A program made the translations under genes and the position numbers. From positions 1 through 42,419 of the forward strand of contig CANQLL010000004.1 of assembly GCA_947624705.1 (NCBI GenBank): a stretch of 42,419 nucleotides of DNA. Direction: 5' to 3'. Shown piece by piece: positions 27,132 to 37,843 of this stretch. Source of the stretch: an uncultured Bacilli bacterium (lineage in GTDB: Bacteria > Bacillota_I > Bacilli_A > RF39 > UBA660). The notes under the pieces were generated by a model. That model was not told the origin of the DNA. It saw nothing but the letters and a program-made list of their open reading frames with translations, and made no database searches. How positions within the stretch are numbered: position 1 is the first letter of the stretch; every line of letters begins with the position of its first letter.

Positions 27132-28651
27132 TATTCCTCAATTCTTTCTAATACAACATAATCACCATAATCTTCACAATCTATTTTATTTTGACATTTA
27201 CCATAATAAATTATTTTATAATCTTTATCATTAAGAATTTGATTATAAAAAGATTCTTCACTTCGTACAATTAAATGGGTAAAATTATATTTATTGACAA
27301 AATCTTTATAATATAATTTACCATAAGATAATTCATAAAATTCATCATATAAATCTACTTTTTTATTATTCTTTTTCAAAAAAACTTCTGATCTTACATC
27401 AATATATGGCTTTAAGCCTTTATATTCGGCATAAGATCCACTTATTGCATCAGCATATAAAATCATATCTTTTTGGTCATAATTATTTAATAATATTTCC
27501 ATACCTTTATCTAAAAAAGAATGAGCTCCAACTTGAAATGTAAAACTAAATAATACTATAATTACCATTGCCATGCCAATGGTAGTTATATAACTTAAAT
27601 TAGACATTGCTTTTTGTTTTAAAGAAACTTTTATTCCTTTTTTAAAGTATGGTTTTAAATAAATAATTAAATAAGGAATTACACCTAGAAACCACAAAGC
27701 AACATTACGATAATTTTTTAAAGCTAGAAAAGTTAAACCTCCAAACAATAAAAATTGTCTTAATTCAAATTTTCCTTTTCTAAACAAGCGAAAAAATAAT
27801 AATGTACCTATTAAGATAATAAAATATAATAAACCAAAATTTGTCTCTAAAGATGTTGGTTTCATCTCGCCAACCATAAAATTTATATAAGGATTTCCAT
27901 AAGAAGTAAAAACATAAGTTATAGCTTTTATGCCATAAGGATTTATAAAAGCACAAGCCAACATTATTAACCAAATTAATAATAATTTAAATACCCTATT
28001 ATCCTTTTTATCTTTATATTTTAAATAAATAAAATTAGCCAAATAAGGTAACATGAATATATATAGCATAAAATACATTGAAGCATGAAAATTAATTTGT
28101 AAAATTGATATTAAGGGTAAAAAATAAATTGCTTTAGTATTTTTATTTTTATAAAATTTTTCCATTATATATAAAGTTATTATTAATAATAAATATGTAA
28201 ATATTTGCGGTCTTGGTAAAATAACTCTAAATAAAAGTAAGAAAAAATCTGTTAATATTGCCAAAGCCGTAGATATGCGATAATTATTATTACTTAATTC
28301 CATACATAATTTATATAAGAAAAATAATATGAAAATATTTATTACAAAACATAATATATAAAGACCAAACCTGGCACTAAGACAATTAAACAAATAAAAG
28401 ATAACTGCACTCAACCATTGTTGCATAACAAATGATAAACCTTTATGCATTGTAAATGGTTCAATTATCGGAAAACCATGATTTAAAACATATTTACCAT
28501 GATTAAGTAAAAACCAAAAATCATGATTTCCCCATAACATAATAGCTATAGTACTTACGATAAGAGGGATAAAAAAGAATAAAAAACATTCTTTTTTAGT
28601 TGGCTTATAATTTTTATAAATATTTATAATTTTATTTAATTTTTCTTTCAT
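27131..28651 (-). CDS. GT-C-like polytopic membrane protein, paralogue B
   Basis: [50 protein letters not shown]; tandem paralogue of the previous gene, TAATG overlap. Confidence 0.65.
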   Translation of the reverse strand: MKEKLNKIINIYKNYKPTKKECFLFFFIPLIVSTIAIMLWGNHDFWFLLNHGKYVLNHGFPIIEPFTMHKGLSFVMQQWLSAVIFYLFNCLSARFGLYILCFVINIFILFFLYKLCMELSNNNYRISTALAILTDFFLLLFRVILPRPQIFTYLLLIITLYIMEKFYKNKNTKAIYFLPLISILQINFHASMYFMLYIFMLPYLANFIYLKYKDKKDNRVFKLLLIWLIMLACAFINPYGIKAITYVFTSYGNPYINFMVGEMKPTSLETNFGLLYFIILIGTLLFFRLFRKGKFELRQFLLFGGLTFLALKNYRNVALWFLGVIPYLIIYLKPYFKKGIKVSLKQKAMSNLSYITTIGMAMVIIVLFSFTFQVGAHSFLDKGMEILLNNYDQKDMILYADAISGSYAEYKGLKPYIDVRSEVFLKKNNKKVDLYDEFYELSYGKLYYKDFVNKYNFTHLIVRSEESFYNQILNDKDYKIIYYGKCQNKIDCEDYGDYVVLERIEE

Positions 28652-30177
28652 GAATTCACCTTTTCTTCATGATATTCTTTTTCCGTATTAACATTCCAGA
28701 TCTCACTTTTATCTTTAATATTGTTAATAATATTATTAACAGCTTTAATAGAAGTTAACATAGAATGATCCATATTATTATAACGGTGTTGACCATTACG
28801 TCCTACACAATATAAATTTTCATAAGTATTTAAATAATCTTTTAATTCATCAATTTGAGCATAAGAATCAAAATAAGCAGGATAAGCTTTTTTAATTTTT
28901 TCCACATGATAATCTAAAACATCTTCTTTATTAATAACATTCATTTTAATTAATTCATCGATAGCTAAATTAGCTATTTTTTTATTAGTTAAATTCCAGA
29001 ACTCATCAAATTCATTACAAAAATATTCTAAACCTAACCAAACCTCTTTTTTAGGATTATTAACCATATATGGTGACCAATTATTAAAAATTTGAATTCG
29101 CCCTAATTTAACTTTTTTATCTTGAACATAAATCCAACAATCAGGAACAATATTATTTAAAGTTTTAATATTAGTTTCATTTTTTAAATTTAATTTCTTT
29201 ACAAGTAAACCAACAGTAACAAAATCTCTGTAAGGCAAATTAATCGCTATATCTTTGATATTATTAGATACTTTAGTATTTAAACTTAAAATTAAATCTT
29301 TTAAAGGCATTGAAGAAATAAAAATATCACCTGTAATAACTTCGTTATGACAAACAACCGAAATAATTTTATTATTTTTAACATTTATTTTTTCTACTTT
29401 AGAATTTTTCTTAATTGTTCCACCCATTTTTTTGATTTTTTCCGCAACTGTTTCCCACAGTTGCCCGGGACCATATTTAGGATATAAAAATTCTTCAATT
29501 AAAGATGTTTCTTGTTGTTTATTTAAATGTAAAGCATTTTTAACTACTTCTAAAATTGAAACTCCTTTAACTCGTTGAGCTCCCCAAGATGCTGAAATTT
29601 CTTTGGGGTGTCTACCCCATAATTTTTCGGTATAACCTTCAAAGAATGTTTGATATAATTCTTTACCAAAACGATTAATATAAAAATTTTCTAAAGAATC
29701 TTCTTCTTTTTTAACAACAATACTTTTAAGATAACTTATACCACTTACTAAAGTATTTTTTAAACCTAAATTTTTAAAAGTAGCTATTGATAAAGATATA
29801 GGATAATCGAAGAATTTATTTAAATAATAAATTCTTGATACTCTATTTCTTTTTAACATAACTTTATCTTCTTTTTCTGGATTAGGTCCTTTTTTAGGAT
29901 ATTCTTTTTTTCTTTTTAAAATTTTATCATCAAAAGAAGGTTTAGATTGAATTGGCAAGATCTCTTGCCAAAAATCTAAAACTTCTTGATTTTTTGAAAA
30001 AAATCTATGTCCCCCTATATCCATTCTATTTCCTTTATATTTAATAGTTTTAGAAATACCACCTATATCTTTACTTTCTTCTAAAATTAATACTTCATAA
30101 TCTTTACTTTTTTTTAATAGTTCATAACCAGCAGTTAGACCTGCTGGTCCCGCTCCAATAATTACTACTCTTTTCAT
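28648..30177 (-). CDS. NAD(P)/FAD-dependent oxidoreductase (UDP-galactopyranose mutase / amine oxidase-like)
   Basis: [63 protein letters not shown]-binding GxGxxG. Confidence 0.85.
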   Translation of the reverse strand: MKRVVIIGAGPAGLTAGYELLKKSKDYEVLILEESKDIGGISKTIKYKGNRMDIGGHRFFSKNQEVLDFWQEILPIQSKPSFDDKILKRKKEYPKKGPNPEKEDKVMLKRNRVSRIYYLNKFFDYPISLSIATFKNLGLKNTLVSGISYLKSIVVKKEEDSLENFYINRFGKELYQTFFEGYTEKLWGRHPKEISASWGAQRVKGVSILEVVKNALHLNKQQETSLIEEFLYPKYGPGQLWETVAEKIKKMGGTIKKNSKVEKINVKNNKIISVVCHNEVITGDIFISSMPLKDLILSLNTKVSNNIKDIAINLPYRDFVTVGLLVKKLNLKNETNIKTLNNIVPDCWIYVQDKKVKLGRIQIFNNWSPYMVNNPKKEVWLGLEYFCNEFDEFWNLTNKKIANLAIDELIKMNVINKEDVLDYHVEKIKKAYPAYFDSYAQIDELKDYLNTYENLYCVGRNGQHRYNNMDHSMLTSIKAVNNIINNIKDKSEIWNVNTEKEYHEEKVNS

Positions 30178-30221
30178 CTTTACTCCTTTTTTCTAATTAA
30201 TACATATTATAGCTTATAATT

Positions 30222-31829
30222 TTAAGTATTTAAATATTGAAAATTATTTTGACCAACATAATTATTAATTATATAGCGACTTATATTTAACGGATTATTT
30301 AGATATTTTTCATCTTCTGTTTTATATTCTAAAGGAATATAATAAGCACTAAAGGTTGAATTACGTAATGTTGCTACTTCATTTAATTTAATATTTAAAC
30401 TTTTTTGAAGATAGTTTGTATTTAAAGTATGAATACCATGATCAGCTTGTAAAAAAATTATAGAATTTGAATCATTGTCTTTTATATATTGAATTAAATC
30501 TTTTAATAATCCTTCACAATATTTATAATTATTTACATAATTATAAATATTGTTTTTTTCTTTATCTTTTAGTAAATCACCATTTTGATTAAAAAAGATT
30601 GGATAATGATTTAAATTAAAATCAATAAAAGTAAATGTTGAGTTATTTTTATTAATTTGTTGGGAATGATTAATACTTTTTAAAAGACCTTTGGCTGTTT
30701 TATATTTTGATTCATTAATATTAGGATAATTAACCACATTAAAATTTTGATAATCTAAAAGTTCATAATCTAGTGAATAATAGTTTTTAAGCGTATTATG
30801 TAAAAATAAGCCTATATCAATAAAATGAACATTATCAATATGTTTTTTTAATTTAGTATCACTAACATTAGCAATATATTTTATTTTTCGATTTAATAAA
30901 TTTTCATAATTAAAAGTATGAAAATCATAAATATAATTAGCATTTAAAGAAGAATATTCATTTAATTCAGTTATGACTATGGTTTTATATCCCTTTTTCT
31001 CTAAAGCTTTAAATAATTCATTATTTAATCTTTTATCTTCCATATTTTTATAATCAACTCTAAAACTTGTTGTTTTTTGCTTATTTAAAAAAGTTTGTTC
31101 CAATTCATTAAGATAATTACCCAAAAAATTATCATAAAAATATGGATTAAATAAAGCTACTAAAGCATTATGTGTTCGATGACCAGCTATTAATGATGTA
31201 TTTTTATTTATAATAAAATTATTTTCATTTAAATATTGTTTTAATTCTTTACTTTGATAGTTAAAATATTTATTCATAGTTTCTAAATTTAACATTCCAT
31301 CACAATGAATATAATAAATATTTGGAGAAGATAAATTATTATCCACTAAAATATTTTTAGTTTTATTATAGATTTTAGTAGAATTATTTATTTTATAAAT
31401 ATTAAACGTAAATTGAGAGATATTTAATATAAATAAAGGTATTATTACAAAAGTTAAGCCTAGAATAATAGAATTTGTATATGGACTAATTTTTTTATAG
31501 ATAACTAAAATAATAAAAGTCAAAATAATATTTATTAAAATTAAAATTAAAATTGATTTATAAAAATTAATAAATAAAGCACATAGATATTCTATAATTA
31601 TAACTTTTTTATAATCTTTGGTTATAAAATAAATAATTAATGTCGAAAGACCAAAGTATATGAAAGTAATTATTATATAAAAGATAAATTCAGATAGTAA
31701 AAAAGCTTGTAAATCTCCGTTTGGATAAAAATTTTCATTATAAGTAGTTATTATAAAATTTAAAGCGACTATAAATGGTAAAAAAATCATAAATTTACTA
31801 TTTAAAACTTTATTTAATTTACTTTTCAT
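30222..31829 (-). CDS. Membrane-anchored sulfatase/alkaline-phosphatase-superfamily protein
   Basis: N-terminal TM helices; NIYYIHCDGMLNLETM...SIIFLQADHGIHTLN metal-site-like motifs. Confidence 0.7.
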   Translation of the reverse strand: MKSKLNKVLNSKFMIFLPFIVALNFIITTYNENFYPNGDLQAFLLSEFIFYIIITFIYFGLSTLIIYFITKDYKKVIIIEYLCALFINFYKSILILILINIILTFIILVIYKKISPYTNSIILGLTFVIIPLFILNISQFTFNIYKINNSTKIYNKTKNILVDNNLSSPNIYYIHCDGMLNLETMNKYFNYQSKELKQYLNENNFIINKNTSLIAGHRTHNALVALFNPYFYDNFLGNYLNELEQTFLNKQKTTSFRVDYKNMEDKRLNNELFKALEKKGYKTIVITELNEYSSLNANYIYDFHTFNYENLLNRKIKYIANVSDTKLKKHIDNVHFIDIGLFLHNTLKNYYSLDYELLDYQNFNVVNYPNINESKYKTAKGLLKSINHSQQINKNNSTFTFIDFNLNHYPIFFNQNGDLLKDKEKNNIYNYVNNYKYCEGLLKDLIQYIKDNDSNSIIFLQADHGIHTLNTNYLQKSLNIKLNEVATLRNSTFSAYYIPLEYKTEDEKYLNNPLNISRYIINNYVGQNNFQYLNT

Positions 31830-33187
31830 ATTTTCACCATTAAATATAAAATTCTTTTACTATTTTTAATTTTATCTTTTTTTATTATTTTAAAATATTT
31901 AGAAAAAATATTAATAAAATTTTCTTCATTATAATCTTTAAATATATCTTCTCTAGTTTTAAGTAAAATTTGGACTTGAGAATCATCTTTAGGAATAAAT
32001 TCAATAATCAAATATTTTGTTAAATTAGCAAAATATTTAGCTATCATATCAAAAGAAAGATTATTAGAGATAGATAAATGATGAATTAAAGCTAGAGCTA
32101 ACATAAGTTGAGATTTACCTCTTTTTTCTAATGATAATCGTTCATTATTAGCAAAGCCAATGGATGGAGAAGGATTATTTAAATCAAACACTAAAGGTAA
32201 AATTGGTTCATTATTTAAATTAGCTTCTTCATAATTTTTATTAGTAACATTAATATCAATATCTAAAGCTATAATATTTTGACATTTTAATTTCAACAAT
32301 CGCGAATACTTACCATCATTTGCTCCTAAATCATAACAAAAATCTTCCCTTTTAAAATTTATATTTTCTAAATAAGAATTAATTATATTTTTTTTAGAAA
32401 TTGAAGAATTATTATCATAATTAGTATTATGATAATAATCTAGCCATTCAGAATTAGAGTATTTATATTTTAATTTATTAATATTTATTTCTAACATAGT
32501 TAATATATTTAATACTGTTTTTTTATTTATGTTTATTTGTTTTAGATTAGTTTTTCCGTCTTCATTATGTTTTAAAATCATTTTATTTTGCCATTTAATA
32601 TGTTGTTTACTAAAAAAGCCACCTCTTCTTCCCAAGATGTTTACTGCAACATCTAAAGGTATTCCATCTATATAATTTTTTAGTAAAATATTTAAATGAT
32701 AATCAACATAATACATAAGAGCTAAGGGAGCAATAAAATGACGAGTAAATTGACCATAAGCTAACCATGGTTCTTCTTTATAAAATTTAAAAGATAAAGT
32801 ATCAATTAAAATGGGATTTGTATTAATAAATTGAATATTATAAGCAGTAGCATCTTTTAAAATCATTCCATATTTTAAAGCAATTTTAGTTATTTTTAAA
32901 GTTAATAAAGCTGCTTGTTTATAAGCTTCAAAACACCATTCGTAAGGATAAGAAATAAAAGGTATTTTTTCTACTTCTAAAAGAATATAATCTTTAGTCT
33001 TTTTTATTTCTTGGTGTTTAACAATTAAATTACTATTCTTCAATTCATCATAAAGACCACTTTTAATAAAGTGATCATACTCTTTAAAATAACATTTATT
33101 TATTTTTCGATATATTTTATCATCTTTATAAAATATATAACCGGCTGGATCACGAAAAGAGGAATATTCTTTATTTTCTTTTATCAT
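31826..33187 (-). CDS. SAM-dependent methyltransferase (NoeA-like) with N-terminal domain
   Basis: FCYDLGANDGKYSRLLKLKCQNIIALDID class I SAM motif; N-terminal half lacks an obvious motif. Confidence 0.75.
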   Translation of the reverse strand: MIKENKEYSSFRDPAGYIFYKDDKIYRKINKCYFKEYDHFIKSGLYDELKNSNLIVKHQEIKKTKDYILLEVEKIPFISYPYEWCFEAYKQAALLTLKITKIALKYGMILKDATAYNIQFINTNPILIDTLSFKFYKEEPWLAYGQFTRHFIAPLALMYYVDYHLNILLKNYIDGIPLDVAVNILGRRGGFFSKQHIKWQNKMILKHNEDGKTNLKQININKKTVLNILTMLEININKLKYKYSNSEWLDYYHNTNYDNNSSISKKNIINSYLENINFKREDFCYDLGANDGKYSRLLKLKCQNIIALDIDINVTNKNYEEANLNNEPILPLVFDLNNPSPSIGFANNERLSLEKRGKSQLMLALALIHHLSISNNLSFDMIAKYFANLTKYLIIEFIPKDDSQVQILLKTREDIFKDYNEENFINIFSKYFKIIKKDKIKNSKRILYLMVKI

Positions 33188-33320
33188 TTTTATTATTTTT
33201 CTTTCTACTAAAAAATGATTTTATTTTGGTTCTAAATGCTACAAAAAATGCTCCAAATCCCGCAATAAAGCCTAAAATTAATTGAATAATAATACTACCA
33301 GTACCTGGATCAAAATACAT
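33171..33320 (-). CDS. 49-aa single-TM microprotein
   Basis: MYFDPGTGSIIIQLILGFIAGFGAFFVAFRTKIKSFFSRKKNNKNDKRK*; below the ORF-track cutoff, overlaps the methyltransferase start by 17 bp. Confidence 0.65.
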   Translation of the reverse strand: MYFDPGTGSIIIQLILGFIAGFGAFFVAFRTKIKSFFSRKKNNKNDKRK

Positions 33321-33471
33321 ATTTTCAACTCTTTTCTATTACATTAATAATATAACTTTTTTAAGGGCTTTCTGTCAACTAAAGATTTTTTAAAGATATT
33401 AATTCATTACTTTTGAATAGGAACTATATAATTTATATAAAGATTAATTTTTATCATAAATTAAATATGTA

Positions 33472-33532
33472 TTGTACATTTAACAGGAATTTCATTGTAC
33501 ATTTAGCAGGAGTTTTATTGTACATTTAACAG
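33472..33532. repeat. Three direct repeats TTGTACATTTA[AG]CAG at 23-bp period
   Basis: Copies start at 33472, 33495, 33518; possible leftover multi-repeat transposon end (IS21-like). Confidence 0.8.
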
Positions 33533-33560
33533 AATTTTACATTTTTATCTTGACATTATC

Positions 33561-33764
33561 AATAGTGTTGGAATGAATGTATCTACAGCAATTAATATGT
33601 TTATTAAACCTGTACTTAGAGAAAAATTATCTTTTGAAGTTAAAGCCTACTCTTTCGGTAAAATGATTTATGAAATTAAAAAAGCAGATGAACAAATAAA
33701 GAATACTTCTAAAAGATATACTAAATAAGATATTCTAGAAAGTTTGAATGATATTTTAAATTAA
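33561..33764 (+). pseudogene. 5'-truncated second copy of the RelB/DinJ antitoxin with an internal stop
   Basis: NSVGMNVSTAINMFIKPVLREKLSFEVKAYSFGKMIYEIKKADEQIKNTSKRYTK*DILESLNDILN*, aligned by eye to the 10147-10422 product. Confidence 0.88.
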
Positions 33765-33768
33765 AATC

Positions 33769-33797
33769 AAAAAAAAGAAAACTTTTTACGTTTTCTA
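33769..33797 (-). terminator. Terminator of the Tad operon (twin of 10658-10685)
   Basis: Minus strand AGAAAACGTAAAAAGTTTTCTTTTTTTT overlapping the TadC stop. Confidence 0.85.
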
Positions 33798-34583
33798 AAA
33801 ACTCATCATCATTAATAATGATAAAATTAATAATACCATCATTCCTAAACAAGTTGAAACTAACATACTCATAGTCTTTTTTTCCATTGTTTCTAGTCTT
33901 TCTTTATATTTAGTTTCCCGAGCTTTTAATTGTAAATTAGAAATTGTTTTAGAAAATGATACTAACTGCTCTTGTTTTCTTTCTTGTCGTCCTAAACTTA
34001 AACGATATAATAATCTCATCATTCGCATCGAATCACGAACGGGATAATCACGAGCAAATTCCATATAAGGATTAACAGTCGAATCACCTTGATTAATTTG
34101 TTCAACTAATTTTTTTAAACCTGGTTTAAATATTTCCGGCGCATCATCAATTGATTTAGCTAAGGCTACTGGAACCGTATAATGTTGAATTAAAATTTCC
34201 AGACCTTTTAAATAATATGGTAATAAAATATCTATTTGATGTAAATGCCTTTGATAGTAATTTTTAATATTTATATAATCTAACTTAAACATTGCAAAGC
34301 CTGCAAGTAAAGCAATTAAAATATAAACATAAGACAAATTACTAATAAAGAAACATATTACAACTAATATCGTTATTAAACCATTACGAATTCTTTTATT
34401 AAATAAAATATCAGGATCAGCATTTTCACCCCATTTAGAACGAACATAAAAATCCCAATCATCTTCTTTTAGAGCTTTAAAATAAACTTGATTATCTTCA
34501 ACAAATTTATGGGCAGAAATCCGACCTGTATAATTTAAGATGAAAAAGATAATAACACCTAGAGCTAAAATTTCTAAATACAT
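33795..34583 (-). CDS. TadC-like type II secretion F-domain membrane protein
   Basis: TM-soluble-TM layout, GLKKLVEQINQGDSTVNPYMEFARDYPVRDSMRMMRLLYRLS, second of a TadB/TadC pair after TadA. Confidence 0.8.
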   Translation of the reverse strand: MYLEILALGVIIFFILNYTGRISAHKFVEDNQVYFKALKEDDWDFYVRSKWGENADPDILFNKRIRNGLITILVVICFFISNLSYVYILIALLAGFAMFKLDYINIKNYYQRHLHQIDILLPYYLKGLEILIQHYTVPVALAKSIDDAPEIFKPGLKKLVEQINQGDSTVNPYMEFARDYPVRDSMRMMRLLYRLSLGRQERKQEQLVSFSKTISNLQLKARETKYKERLETMEKKTMSMLVSTCLGMMVLLILSLLMMMSF

Positions 34584-35477
34584 CTATTCCACCCCCACAT
34601 CTTGATTATAATATTTCTCACCAGTCATTAAGAAATAACTATTAATTAAAATTATGGCATGAAGAATTATTTGCACAAACCACATATCAAGTAAGGAAAT
34701 ATATTTATCTTTACCTAATAATAATATCATTGCTATAACTAAGAAATATAACACTGCCCCAAAAGTTACAAACTTTCGATGAAATTGTTTACGATCCATT
34801 CGATCGCGATATACTCCTTCAACTAAAGCATCTATATCAAGTGACATATTTTCAAGAGCCTCTCCTGAATCAATAGCACCTTCTTTCGTAATTTGTAAGA
34901 ATAATTGATGCATATTTTTAACCATATAATAAGGATATTTTTCATTAAAATAGGCAATTGATTCATCAATTGTACCATTTTGATAAGATAAATCAATCAT
35001 TTTTTTAACATCGCTTAAAATAGGATCTTCTAATATACCAGAATCTCTAACCCCTTCAAGTGATTTAACAAAACTTTGGGTAGTATTAAATTCCATTATA
35101 ACATTAGAAGTATAAGTTTGAATTTGTTCAAAGATAAATTCACTATATACTCTTTGACATCTTAAGTAAGCTAAATAAGGAATAAACAACACAGCTGCCG
35201 TTGCATAAATCAATGCCCAAATAAACGAGAAAAAGTATAAATAAGCTACTCCGCCAGCAAAGCCAGCAAATATAACTATTTGGGTAACATATTGACGTGT
35301 TGTATATTCTTGACCTAATTCCTTAGCTTTTTCTCGAACCATTTTAAAACTATATGGTGCATATTTATTGTAGGCAGAGGCAACACTTCTTGTAACAAAT
35401 TGATATATATTTTCATCTTTATTAAATCGATAAGCAACGATAAATAACGCTATTGCTGCTAGTATTAAAAATTCCAT
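34584..35477 (-). CDS. TadB-like type II secretion F-domain membrane protein
   Basis: TM pairs flanking a helical domain (NVIMEFNTTQSFVKSLEGVRDSGIL...), between TadA and TadC. Confidence 0.8.
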   Translation of the reverse strand: MEFLILAAIALFIVAYRFNKDENIYQFVTRSVASAYNKYAPYSFKMVREKAKELGQEYTTRQYVTQIVIFAGFAGGVAYLYFFSFIWALIYATAAVLFIPYLAYLRCQRVYSEFIFEQIQTYTSNVIMEFNTTQSFVKSLEGVRDSGILEDPILSDVKKMIDLSYQNGTIDESIAYFNEKYPYYMVKNMHQLFLQITKEGAIDSGEALENMSLDIDALVEGVYRDRMDRKQFHRKFVTFGAVLYFLVIAMILLLGKDKYISLLDMWFVQIILHAIILINSYFLMTGEKYYNQDVGVE

Positions 35478-35495
35478 TTTCCATTACCTCTCTTC

Positions 35496-36974
35496 CTAAA
35501 CTACATTTCCTGTTAAAGGATCTATTATTTGAACCCCACTATTATTTGAATTATCTTGATGATCACTTAAATCAACAAAAGTTGGTTGCTCGACAACCGG
35601 TTCTGGTGGTTGAGAATTAACTGGTTGAGTTGAAATACTTTCAGATGTTAATTGAGATGGCATTTCATTTAAAGATTCAACTATCTCAACTTGGGGTTGA
35701 ACATTTTGTTCAACTTTTACTTCTGTTTGCGTTGGTTCAAGTTGCTTTTCTTGATTAATAATCGGTTTTTGAGCAACAACCTCAGTCACAGATGTTGATG
35801 GTTCTTCAACTGTTGGTGTTTGTTCAACTTGTTGTTCGGGATTATTTAACATATCATTTACTTCGCTTGTTTTACTTAAGTCAGTTTGGATATCAGCATC
35901 AGGATTTTCACCATGTAAATTAAATGTATCTTCTGGTAAATAAACATTACCAATACTTAAATAATCAAGTAAATGCTTAGTTGGATTATTCATTGTAACT
36001 TGACCATCCATCGTTTTTTTATATAAATTATTAGTTCTTGGTTTATTATCATCATCAACATAAAATTCACAAACTTCAATAATTTCTCTTTGAAAACGAT
36101 TTAGTTTTTTCGAAAAGTATCCTTTTACATAAATACCAATTTGCACATATCGATGGATTGATGATAAAAATTGATCTGTATCCTGCGATGACTCTAACAA
36201 TGAGTACATACGCATCGGAATACTACTTGCTTTATCAGCATGAATTGTTGATAAAATATGGTGTCCTGATGAAATAGAGTTACGCACAGCAAGTACGGCC
36301 TCGGCACTACGAACTTCGGATAATAATATCCAAATTGGGTTCTGACGCATACAAGTAACTAACACATCAGAATATGAAGCAATGTTATTAGTTTTCATTG
36401 CTACTATATCCCGATTTGGATAGATTCGATCTAAGTGTAATTCCAATGTATCTTCAATTGAAATAATCTTTTCATTTTCACGGGTTTTAGAAGCTAAGTA
36501 TTTAACTAACTCTGTTTTACCTGAACCAGTTTCACCACTAACAATAATGTTACAATGACCTAAAACACATTGTTCCAAGAAATTATGTAATTTCTCTGTC
36601 ATATATTCTTCACTAATTAATTTTTCTTTATTTAACCTTATTTTAGCTGGTGTTTTACGAATAACACAAGCTATACCATTAGTAGCTATTGATTCATGAA
36701 CAAAGTTCATACGTAACTCGGCACTTTCAGAGTCCAGAAATGGATGAGCCATGTTAAAAGTTTTACCCATTGTATTAGCACATTGAAATGCCACTTTTTC
36801 CATTAAAGGATTATTAATCTCTGGTCTTTCGACTTTAAATACTCCCCGAGTTAAACTTTTAAGCCATATTTGACCACCATTACTATATGATATATCGGTT
36901 ATATCGTCATCTTGTAAAAATTCGTTGATTGGACCAAAGTCAATTTGATCAAAAATTGAATTCACTTTGCTCAC
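35496..36974 (-). CDS. TadA/CpaF-type secretion ATPase with disordered Pro/Gln/Glu-rich C-terminal tail
   Basis: IIVSGETGSGKTELVKYLASKTRENEKIISIEDTLEL, RQNPIWILLSEVRSAEA, GHHILSTIHADKA; tail of about 130 aa rich in P, Q, E, T. Confidence 0.93.
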   Translation of the reverse strand: MSKVNSIFDQIDFGPINEFLQDDDITDISYSNGGQIWLKSLTRGVFKVERPEINNPLMEKVAFQCANTMGKTFNMAHPFLDSESAELRMNFVHESIATNGIACVIRKTPAKIRLNKEKLISEEYMTEKLHNFLEQCVLGHCNIIVSGETGSGKTELVKYLASKTRENEKIISIEDTLELHLDRIYPNRDIVAMKTNNIASYSDVLVTCMRQNPIWILLSEVRSAEAVLAVRNSISSGHHILSTIHADKASSIPMRMYSLLESSQDTDQFLSSIHRYVQIGIYVKGYFSKKLNRFQREIIEVCEFYVDDDNKPRTNNLYKKTMDGQVTMNNPTKHLLDYLSIGNVYLPEDTFNLHGENPDADIQTDLSKTSEVNDMLNNPEQQVEQTPTVEEPSTSVTEVVAQKPIINQEKQLEPTQTEVKVEQNVQPQVEIVESLNEMPSQLTSESISTQPVNSQPPEPVVEQPTFVDLSDHQDNSNNSGVQIIDPLTGNVV

Positions 36975-36987
36975 CCTTCTCTATTCT

Positions 36988-37842
36988 TTATTGATTATTA
37001 GTTTTGTTATTATCAGTTTGATTATCATTACTATTTGGGATAGTTTCAATATCTTCACTATCTTCATCTGGTAACATAACTGATTGATTTAAGATAAATT
37101 CTTGAATGTATTCACTTGATACTTGGGTATCACCAGGATTGGCTGAATATGAAGCATTACGTGGCACTGGAATTATTTCAATATTACCAGTTGTTACATA
37201 ACCAGCTTTCATTAATAATGCATACATATTATTTGGTACTGCAAATAATAATTCAGATGGTTGACGTGATTCTGTTGCAGTTTCAAATACATGACGTCCT
37301 TGCGAATCTTTTACTGCTAAAACTTTAATACTTTCAATCATTTTACCAAAAATAACTTTATTATCTTCCATAGCTTTAATATAAAGATCAATATAGTTAT
37401 CTGGATAAATAGAGTTCCCATAGGTTGAATGTAAATCTACTGATAAACTATAAATTGTGTAACCATCTGGGATATCAGCAAAAGCTGAATCTGGCATTTT
37501 ATCCTTATCAACTAATAATTCACTATAAAATAAACTATTAATTGGAATAATGGCACCATAAGTTACATATTTACCTATAACAGCAGAATTTGATTGAACA
37601 ATATTATTTGAACTACTAAGCATACTTCTAGGCACTTGAATATTACCCACCATATCATCAGTAATTTTTGTTCTTGAAGTTATTTCTTGTTTAGCATATG
37701 GTACTGATACTAATGTAACAGCTTGTTTAACTCTCCAATTATATGCTAAATAAAGCACTAACACCCCAACTAAAACCCCTATAATTGTTACCGTGTTCTT
37801 ATTCGTTAAAAATCTTTTTAACGAGTTTACTAAATTTCCCAT
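36988..37842 (-). CDS. CpaB/RcpC-like SAF-domain Flp pilus assembly protein
   Basis: N-terminal TM, VSVPYAKQEITSRTKITDDMVGNIQVPRSML SAF region, CpaB-type second domain. Confidence 0.82.
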   Translation of the reverse strand: MGNLVNSLKRFLTNKNTVTIIGVLVGVLVLYLAYNWRVKQAVTLVSVPYAKQEITSRTKITDDMVGNIQVPRSMLSSSNNIVQSNSAVIGKYVTYGAIIPINSLFYSELLVDKDKMPDSAFADIPDGYTIYSLSVDLHSTYGNSIYPDNYIDLYIKAMEDNKVIFGKMIESIKVLAVKDSQGRHVFETATESRQPSELLFAVPNNMYALLMKAGYVTTGNIEIIPVPRNASYSANPGDTQVSSEYIQEFILNQSVMLPDEDSEDIETIPNSNDNQTDNNKTNNQ

Positions 37843-37843
37843 T

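Noticed and set aside
33472-33532. Three regularly spaced repeats as a CRISPR array
   Set aside because: Repeats are about 15-16 bp with 7-8 bp spacers, far too short for CRISPR, and no cas genes are visible.
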